From Woeseiaceae bacterium (GTDB lineage Bacteria; Pseudomonadota; Gammaproteobacteria; Steroidobacterales; Woeseiaceae): 64,000 bases of DNA. The notes under the pieces were generated by a model, which searched no databases, was not told the origin of the DNA, and saw only the letters and a list, made by a program, of their open reading frames with translations. Position 1 is the stretch's first letter; each line of letters opens with the position of its first letter. The position numbers were made by a program, and so were the translations under genes. This document shows positions 58,930 to 64,000 of this stretch, one piece after another. Where the stretch lies: the NCBI GenBank assembly GCA_028277185.1, contig JANQGQ010000016.1, positions 62,001 to 126,000 of the forward strand, read 5' to 3'.

Positions 58930-59895
58930 GTGAAGGACATCCATACGATCGACTGCCACTACCTCGACCGGCCCCGCTTTGCCGCCGCCTACATGATCAC
59001 CGAGGGCGACGAGGCGGCTTTCGTGGACAACAATACCGCGCACGCCGTCCCGCGTATGCTTGCAGCGCTTGGCGATGCCGGCCTGTCCCCGGAGCAGGTC
59101 CGCTACCTGATCGTGACGCACGTCCACCTCGATCACGCGGGCGGCACATCGGCACTCGCCGCTGCCTGTCCGAACGCCACGGTCCTCGTGCACCCGCGCG
59201 CCGCCCGGCACATCATCGATCCGGCGAGGCTCATCGCAAGCGCACAATCCGTTTACGGCCTCGAGCGCTTCGAGCGGCTCTACGGTGAGATCGTCCCGGT
59301 CCCGGAGGCCCGCGTCCGCGAGATGCAGGACGACGAACGCCTGGCCTTCGGCCGCCGCACGCTGACCTTTCTGCACACGCGGGGGCATGCCAATCATCAC
59401 TTCTGCGTCGCAGACGACCGCTCGGGCGCCGTGTTCACCGGCGACGCGTTCGGACTGCACTACCCCGACCTGCAGGGCCCGGGCACGTTCGCGTTCCCCT
59501 CGACGAGCCCGACGGACTTCGACCCCGATCTTGCCCGGCAGGCCATTCGCCGCATTCTCGGCCTCGCGCCGAAGGCTGTCTTCCCGACGCATTTCGGCGC
59601 GGTAACGGATATCTCGGAGAGCGCCGGTCAGCTCTTTCGCCACCTCAACTTCGCCGAGACGCTGATGCGCGACGCGCGCGACAGCGACCTTCCGGACGAG
59701 GAACTCGCCTCCTACATCGAACCGCGCCTGCGCGACTATTTCACCGGCCTGTTCGATCAGCACGGACCGTTGGGCGCCACGCCCTCGGCGTGGGATCTCG
59801 TCAACCTCGACATTGAGCTGAACGCCCAGGGGATCGCCATCGCCGCGAACAAGGAACGGCGGAAAGCCCGCGAAGCCGCTGGTCAGACCAATTAA
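58930..59895 (+). CDS. Metallo-beta-lactamase-fold hydrolase
   Basis: A 321-residue metallo-hydrolase. The zinc signature HxHxDH is present as TRHV-like VTHVHLDHAGG, with further ligands His in TRGHANHHF, Asp in FTGDAFG and His in FPTHFGAVTD. The sequence resembles the thiolesterase/lactonase-like MBL group (FVDNNTAHAVPRMLAAL near the N-terminus). GTG start at 58930. It follows the IclR gene by 73 bases on the same strand and could act on a CoA thioester or lactone of the neighbouring pathway; that is inference. Confidence 0.87.
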   Translation: MKDIHTIDCHYLDRPRFAAAYMITEGDEAAFVDNNTAHAVPRMLAALGDAGLSPEQVRYLIVTHVHLDHAGGTSALAAACPNATVLVHPRAARHIIDPARLIASAQSVYGLERFERLYGEIVPVPEARVREMQDDERLAFGRRTLTFLHTRGHANHHFCVADDRSGAVFTGDAFGLHYPDLQGPGTFAFPSTSPTDFDPDLARQAIRRILGLAPKAVFPTHFGAVTDISESAGQLFRHLNFAETLMRDARDSDLPDEELASYIEPRLRDYFTGLFDQHGPLGATPSAWDLVNLDIELNAQGIAIAANKERRKAREAAGQTN

Positions 59896-59901
59896 GTCAC
59901 C

Positions 59902-59954
59902 AAAAAGGTGTCAGATTTATTTTTGCTTAGCAAAAATAAATCTGACACCTTTTT
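59902..59954. repeat. Perfect 25-bp hairpin (REP-like repeat or bidirectional terminator)
   Basis: AAAAAGGTGTCAGATTTATT plus TTTGC, loop TTA, then the exact complement ending in T-run. AT-rich unlike its surroundings. It lies 6 bases past the MBL-fold gene and would terminate it. The GGTGTCAGATTTATTTTTG core is one I recall as dispersed in several gammaproteobacterial genomes, possibly linked to REP-associated transposases; that recollection is unverified. Confidence 0.65.
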
Positions 59955-60049
59955 TCCCGGCGCCTTACGGTGCCGCAATCCGACTTGCGCTACACCCCTC
60001 GGGGCTGCTTTGATGAATTCGTGTTCGTCAAACGAGGCCGACGACCGGT

Positions 60050-63000
60050 ATGAGCGCGACTACAAGCAAAAGAACAGTCGGCGTTGCGGAATGGGGCCGA
60101 CTCGCCGACCAGGAAGAGGAAGACCGGCAACGACGAGAGGCGGCTGCCGATCCCGACGCTTATCACGGGCGCATTGCCGCCGCGGAGCTTCACTGGCACG
60201 ACGCCGGCCGCTGGCTGTCGCGGGACTCGGGCGGAAACTGGCTGGGATTCGATGAGCGGAGCGGCGAAACGCTCGTAGCCTCCGGCGTCGCCGCAGACTG
60301 GCAGCCCTGGCAGACGGCGCTCGACGACGGCGACGCCCCCTTTTATCGTTGGTTCGTCGGCGCAAAGACCAACGCCTGTTTCAACGAGGTCGACCGGCAC
60401 GTTCTGGCCGGCCGCGGCGACCACGCGGCGTTCCTGTTCGAAGGGGACCGCTGGGATCCGTCGAAAAACGACGGCCGGGGCGGCCCGGTATTCGAGCTGA
60501 CGATCAGCTACCGGCGGCTGCTCGTCGAAACCGTGCTCCGCGCCGAAGTCTTGAGCGAACTCGGTCTCGGCAAGGGCGACCGGATCGCCTTCAACCTGCC
60601 GAACATCCCCGACCAGCTCTACTACACCGAGGCCGCGAAGCGGCTCGGCATCATCTACACGCCCGTATTCGGCGGTTTCTCGGCGAAGACACTGTCCGAC
60701 CGGATCGCCGACGCCGGCGCGCGCGTCGTCGTCACGGCCGACGGCGGCTATCGCAACGCCGAAGTCGTTCCGTACAAGGAAAGCTTCACCGATCAGGCGC
60801 TCGACAACTTCGTCCCGCTCGACAGAGCGCTTGCGGCACTCGGGTCCGTCCTCGGCGACTTCGGGCTCGGCGAACTCGGCGACCGGCTCGGCGCGGCGGT
60901 GGCGGCCGCACTCACCGGTGAGATCACCGTCGAGCGCGGCGACGTGATGCGGGAGCTGGGCCGTGCGCTGATGCTTCAGGACTCGATCGACGCCGAGCGG
61001 AGCGCCGAGATCCGCACCGGCGTCGCGCGGCGGCTGGCCGACATCGGCCATATCGTCGATCGGGTCGTCGTCATCCGCTATACGGGCCAGGAGATCGTCG
61101 AGCAGTCGCGCGACCTCTGGTCGGACGACCTCGTGGAAGCGGCCACGGCGCGCGTGCTCGAGCGGGCGCGCGAAGCCGGTTTCGTCGTAGAAAGCGACGA
61201 GTTGCTCGATCTCGACGACCTGACGCTGTGGCGCGCGCTCACTGCCAGCCATCCCGCGCTGCCGGTAGACGCCGACTGGCCGCTGTTCATCATCTACACC
61301 TCCGGATCTACCGGCAAACCGAAGGGCGTCGTGCACACGCACGGCGGCTGGCTGGCCGGCATCGCGCACACGATGCGCATGGTCTTCGACACCGGCGACG
61401 ACGACCGCATCTACGTCATCGCCGACCCGGGCTGGATAACCGGGCAGTCCTACCTGATCGCTGCACCGCTTGCGCTCGGCATCACGTCGATCGTCGCGGA
61501 GGGCTCACCGCTGTTCCCGCATGCGGGCCGGTTCTCGTCGGTCGTCGCCCGCCGCGGCGCCACGCTGTTCAAAGCCGGCTCGACGTTCCTCAAGGCGGTC
61601 ATGACCGATCCGTCGAGTACCGCGGACATGTCCGCCTACGACATGACGGGCCTCAAGGCAGCGACGTTCTGCGCGGAGCCGGTCTCGCCGGCCGTGCAGC
61701 AGTTCGCGATGGACAAAGTGTGCCCGCACTACATCAATTCCTACTGGGCCACCGAACACGGCGGTATCGTGTTCTCCTGCCCCTGGGGCGGCTTCAAGCC
61801 GCTGGCTCCGGACGCCAAGACCTGGCCGCTGCCCTGGATCGACGCCGAGGTGCGGATTGCCGAGGGCGCGGACGGCGACGGCCGCGCCGGCAACTGGCGG
61901 GTCGCGGAGCCGGGCGAGAAAGGCGAACTCGTCATCAAACGGCCGTACCCTTATCTGGCGCGCACGATCTGGGGCGACGCCGACAGGCTCGGCACGCCGG
62001 AGTGGCGCGGCGACATCGAGCGCTACACGGCCGTGTACTTCGACCGCTGGTCGGGCGAGCCGGCCTACACGCAGGGTGATTACGCACGCCGGCACGAGGA
62101 CGGCAGCTTCACCCTGCACGGGCGTTCGGACGACGTCATCAACGCCTCGGGACACCGCATCGGTACCGAGGAGATCGAAGGCGCCATCCTGCGCGACAAG
62201 GTCCTGCGAAAGGACTCGCCGGTCGGCAACGCCGTCGTCGTCGGCGCACCGCACGAGGAGAAGGGCGAAACGCCCGTCGCGTTCCTGATCGCCGCGCCCG
62301 GTTCGAAGATCGGCGACGACGACATCGCGCGGCTCAAGGGGCTCGTGAAGAGCGAAAAGGGCGCCACGGCCGTACCGTCGGATTTCATCGTCGTCTCCGC
62401 GTTCCCCGAAACGCGCTCCGGCAAATACATGCGCCGAACGCTGCGCTCGGTGCTGCTCGACGAGCCGCTCGGCGACCTGTCGACGCTGCGCAATCCGGAC
62501 GTCGTCGACGAGATCCGCGGCAAAGTCGACGAGTGGCGCGCGTTCGGCCGCCTGAGCGAGGCGCGGCAGATCGTCCAGACTTACCGCTACCTGCGCGTCG
62601 AGACCCACGAGATAGCCCCGGACCGGAAGGTGGCGCTCGTCGTCATCGACCACCCACCGGTCAACTCGCTCAACGAGCGCAGTCTCGACGAACTGAACAC
62701 CGTGCTGCAGCACATCGCGGCCCGGGAGGATACGTCGGCCGTCGTCCTCACGGGCGCGGGCAACGCTTTCGTGGCGGGCGCCGACGTAAAGGAACTCCTC
62801 GAGATCGGCGAAAGCGGCGACCGGGACAGTGCGCTGACGCTGCCGAACGCGGCGCACACGGCATTCGCATCGCTCGAGAACCTCGACAAGCCGGTCATCG
62901 CGGCCGTCAACGGGCCGGCGCTCGGCGGCGGCAACGAGCTCGTGCTCGCCTGCGACTACGTCGTCGCGAGCCCACAGGCGCGCTTCGGGCAGCCCGAGAT

Positions 63001-64000
63001 CAATCTAAATCTGCTGCCGGGCTACGGCGGCACGCAGCGGCTGCCGCGGCGGCTGCATTTCCAGTCCGGCGAAGCGGGCTTGAGCGAGGCGCTGCATCTG
63101 ATCCTGAGCGGCCGCAGCGTCGACGCTGAGCGCGCGCTCGATATCGGACTCATCGACCGGCTGACCGAACCCAACGGCGACGGCGTCGTCGCCATCGCCA
63201 TGGATCTGCTCCGGCGCTACTTCCGCGACGAAGGCCCGCTCGTCGCAGCACTGGAGCAACGCAAGGCGTATCTCGCGAGCATCGAGTCGCCGCTGCCCGA
63301 GCCGCTCGACAAACTCGACGAGCCGATGCTCGCACCCGCCGTCAAACAGCTCGAAGCCGGCAGCCGCAACCGGGCGCTGGAGCGCATTCTCGATGCGCTC
63401 GTGGCCGGCGCGCGCAACGGCCAGCGCGCCGGTATCGCGCGCGAAGCCGAGCTCTTCGCCGAAGGCGTCTGCGATCCCGACAGCGGTCCCGTCGGCATCC
63501 GGGCGTTTCTCGAAAAGCGCAGCGCACCGCTGCCGCTGCGCCATGTCGAAGTGCCGCCGGATGCGGACGAGGACACGCGCCGCGCGCTCGAAGCCGAGGG
63601 CCGGCTGCTGCCGCTCGACGCCAGCTTCTTCCCGGGTGTGACACCGGTCCCGGAGTACCAGTACGGCATGGGCGTCATCAAGGACCCTGCCACCGGTCTG
63701 CCGCGGCACGGCGACCCCGAAGACTCGGAACGGCTGCTCGTGTTCGACACGCCGCGACCCGGACCGAACGAAGCGCTGATCTACGTGCTCGTTTCCGAGG
63801 TGAACTTCAACGACATCTGGGCGCTGACCGGCATTCCGGTATCGCCGTTCGACAACCGCGACGCGGACCTGCAGGTAACGGGCTCGGGCGGTATCGGCCT
63901 GATCGCTCAGCTCGGCGACGAGCTGCTGCGCGAAGGCCGGCTCACGATCGGCCAGCTCGTCACGGTCTACTCGGGGCAGAGCGAACTGCTGTCGCCCGAT
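60050..64000 (+). CDS. pcs: Propionyl-CoA synthase-like trifunctional enzyme (ACS-ECH-MDR), 3' end beyond window
   Basis: One uninterrupted frame of 1317 codons runs from ATG 60050 through the window end with no stop. Domain 1 (about residues 1-840) is an acyl-CoA synthetase with FIIYTSGSTGKPKGVVHTHG near residue 412 and catalytic Lys in SGKYMRR. Domain 2 (about 845-1130) is an enoyl-CoA hydratase with both crotonase glutamates kept (ALGGGNELVLACD, GQPEINLNLLPGYGGTQRL). Domain 3 starts near 1230 and resembles the crotonyl-CoA reductase-type MDR fold (VNFNDIWALTGIPVSPFD). Chloroflexus Pcs, of about 1800 residues, converts 3-hydroxypropionate to propionyl-CoA with this layout. The reductase remainder is unseen, so the call is partial. 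Confidence 0.85.
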   Translation, partial: MSATTSKRTVGVAEWGRLADQEEEDRQRREAAADPDAYHGRIAAAELHWHDAGRWLSRDSGGNWLGFDERSGETLVASGVAADWQPWQTALDDGDAPFYRWFVGAKTNACFNEVDRHVLAGRGDHAAFLFEGDRWDPSKNDGRGGPVFELTISYRRLLVETVLRAEVLSELGLGKGDRIAFNLPNIPDQLYYTEAAKRLGIIYTPVFGGFSAKTLSDRIADAGARVVVTADGGYRNAEVVPYKESFTDQALDNFVPLDRALAALGSVLGDFGLGELGDRLGAAVAAALTGEITVERGDVMRELGRALMLQDSIDAERSAEIRTGVARRLADIGHIVDRVVVIRYTGQEIVEQSRDLWSDDLVEAATARVLERAREAGFVVESDELLDLDDLTLWRALTASHPALPVDADWPLFIIYTSGSTGKPKGVVHTHGGWLAGIAHTMRMVFDTGDDDRIYVIADPGWITGQSYLIAAPLALGITSIVAEGSPLFPHAGRFSSVVARRGATLFKAGSTFLKAVMTDPSSTADMSAYDMTGLKAATFCAEPVSPAVQQFAMDKVCPHYINSYWATEHGGIVFSCPWGGFKPLAPDAKTWPLPWIDAEVRIAEGADGDGRAGNWRVAEPGEKGELVIKRPYPYLARTIWGDADRLGTPEWRGDIERYTAVYFDRWSGEPAYTQGDYARRHEDGSFTLHGRSDDVINASGHRIGTEEIEGAILRDKVLRKDSPVGNAVVVGAPHEEKGETPVAFLIAAPGSKIGDDDIARLKGLVKSEKGATAVPSDFIVVSAFPETRSGKYMRRTLRSVLLDEPLGDLSTLRNPDVVDEIRGKVDEWRAFGRLSEARQIVQTYRYLRVETHEIAPDRKVALVVIDHPPVNSLNERSLDELNTVLQHIAAREDTSAVVLTGAGNAFVAGADVKELLEIGESGDRDSALTLPNAAHTAFASLENLDKPVIAAVNGPALGGGNELVLACDYVVASPQARFGQPEINLNLLPGYGGTQRLPRRLHFQSGEAGLSEALHLILSGRSVDAERALDIGLIDRLTEPNGDGVVAIAMDLLRRYFRDEGPLVAALEQRKAYLASIESPLPEPLDKLDEPMLAPAVKQLEAGSRNRALERILDALVAGARNGQRAGIAREAELFAEGVCDPDSGPVGIRAFLEKRSAPLPLRHVEVPPDADEDTRRALEAEGRLLPLDASFFPGVTPVPEYQYGMGVIKDPATGLPRHGDPEDSERLLVFDTPRPGPNEALIYVLVSEVNFNDIWALTGIPVSPFDNRDADLQVTGSGGIGLIAQLGDELLREGRLTIGQLVTVYSGQSELLSPD

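Noticed and set aside
1..64000. rRNA, tRNA or prophage genes
   Set aside because: No conserved rRNA stretches, tRNA cloverleaf arms with TTCGA-type loops in context, integrases or phage structural genes were seen on reading.

Overview
The window is a GC-rich, gene-dense piece of a Gram-negative chromosome. OMPLA, two TonB-dependent receptors, a MurR/NagZ pair, SelO, a Fur-type box, lipoprotein signals and an ECF sigma/Ser-Thr kinase module point to an environmental gammaproteobacterium, plausibly marine and Woeseia- or Xanthomonadales-like. The phylum-level call is an inference from gene content; the finer placement is a guess. No rRNA, tRNA or CRISPR array was seen. About 45 genes are supported. 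Many neighbours overlap by ATGA or GTGA, which indicates translational coupling.

1-17.3 kb: a muropeptide-salvage neighbourhood. It holds a YkfC-like NlpC/P60 peptidase (5' end cut by the window), an Ala-Glu dipeptide epimerase, alanine racemase, two serine hydrolases of the beta-lactamase fold, an NhaC-type antiporter, diaminopimelate decarboxylase, a MurR/RpiR regulator and NagZ. Together these could turn imported peptidoglycan fragments into L-Glu, L-Ala, L-Lys and amino sugar. Embedded in it are a halohydrin-dehalogenase-like SDR whose catalytic Tyr is Pro, an iron-uptake operon (TonB receptor, PepSY protein, small membrane protein) under a Fur-like box, a 3' relic of a second epimerase gene, a FitAB toxin-antitoxin pair and a GNAT acetyltransferase.

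17.3-28.2 kb: a 162-bp palindromic MITE-like element touching the stop codon of a DUF4136 lipoprotein; a peroxiredoxin-like protein; a CadC-like winged-helix/TPR regulator coupled to phospholipase A (pldA); an MddA-like methyltransferase with a 38-residue membrane peptide; a ThiS-like / BNR-propeller / ThiF-E1 operon; and a MerR regulator with an alpha/beta hydrolase, the MerR start region being triplicated.

28.2-37.5 kb: one leftward operon of two GGDEF-EAL proteins, a giant two-component-type propeller-GGDEF sensor and an anchored subtilisin with an Asp tract and WTDG repeats. 37.6-42.0 kb: a DUF6151/GFA-like protein, then a Ser/Thr kinase-TPR protein, a small acidic protein and an ECF sigma factor.

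42.1-49.8 kb: 3-methyladenine glycosylase I, an unrecognised protein, a three-gene helical/membrane/coiled-coil system of unknown function, a GSU2403-type nucleotidyltransferase behind four TATACCGCA boxes, and SelO. 49.8-59.9 kb: a catabolic locus with MFS transporter, isochorismatase-like hydrolase, acyl-CoA ligase, MIP18-like protein and two amidohydrolases, divergent from a TonB receptor, IclR regulator and metallo-beta-lactamase hydrolase. From 60.05 kb to the window end runs one open frame of at least 1317 codons with acyl-CoA synthetase, enoyl-CoA hydratase and reductase domains, the architecture of propionyl-CoA synthase. The remaining intergenic gaps are all under 300 bases and hold promoters, palindromes or nothing I can identify.
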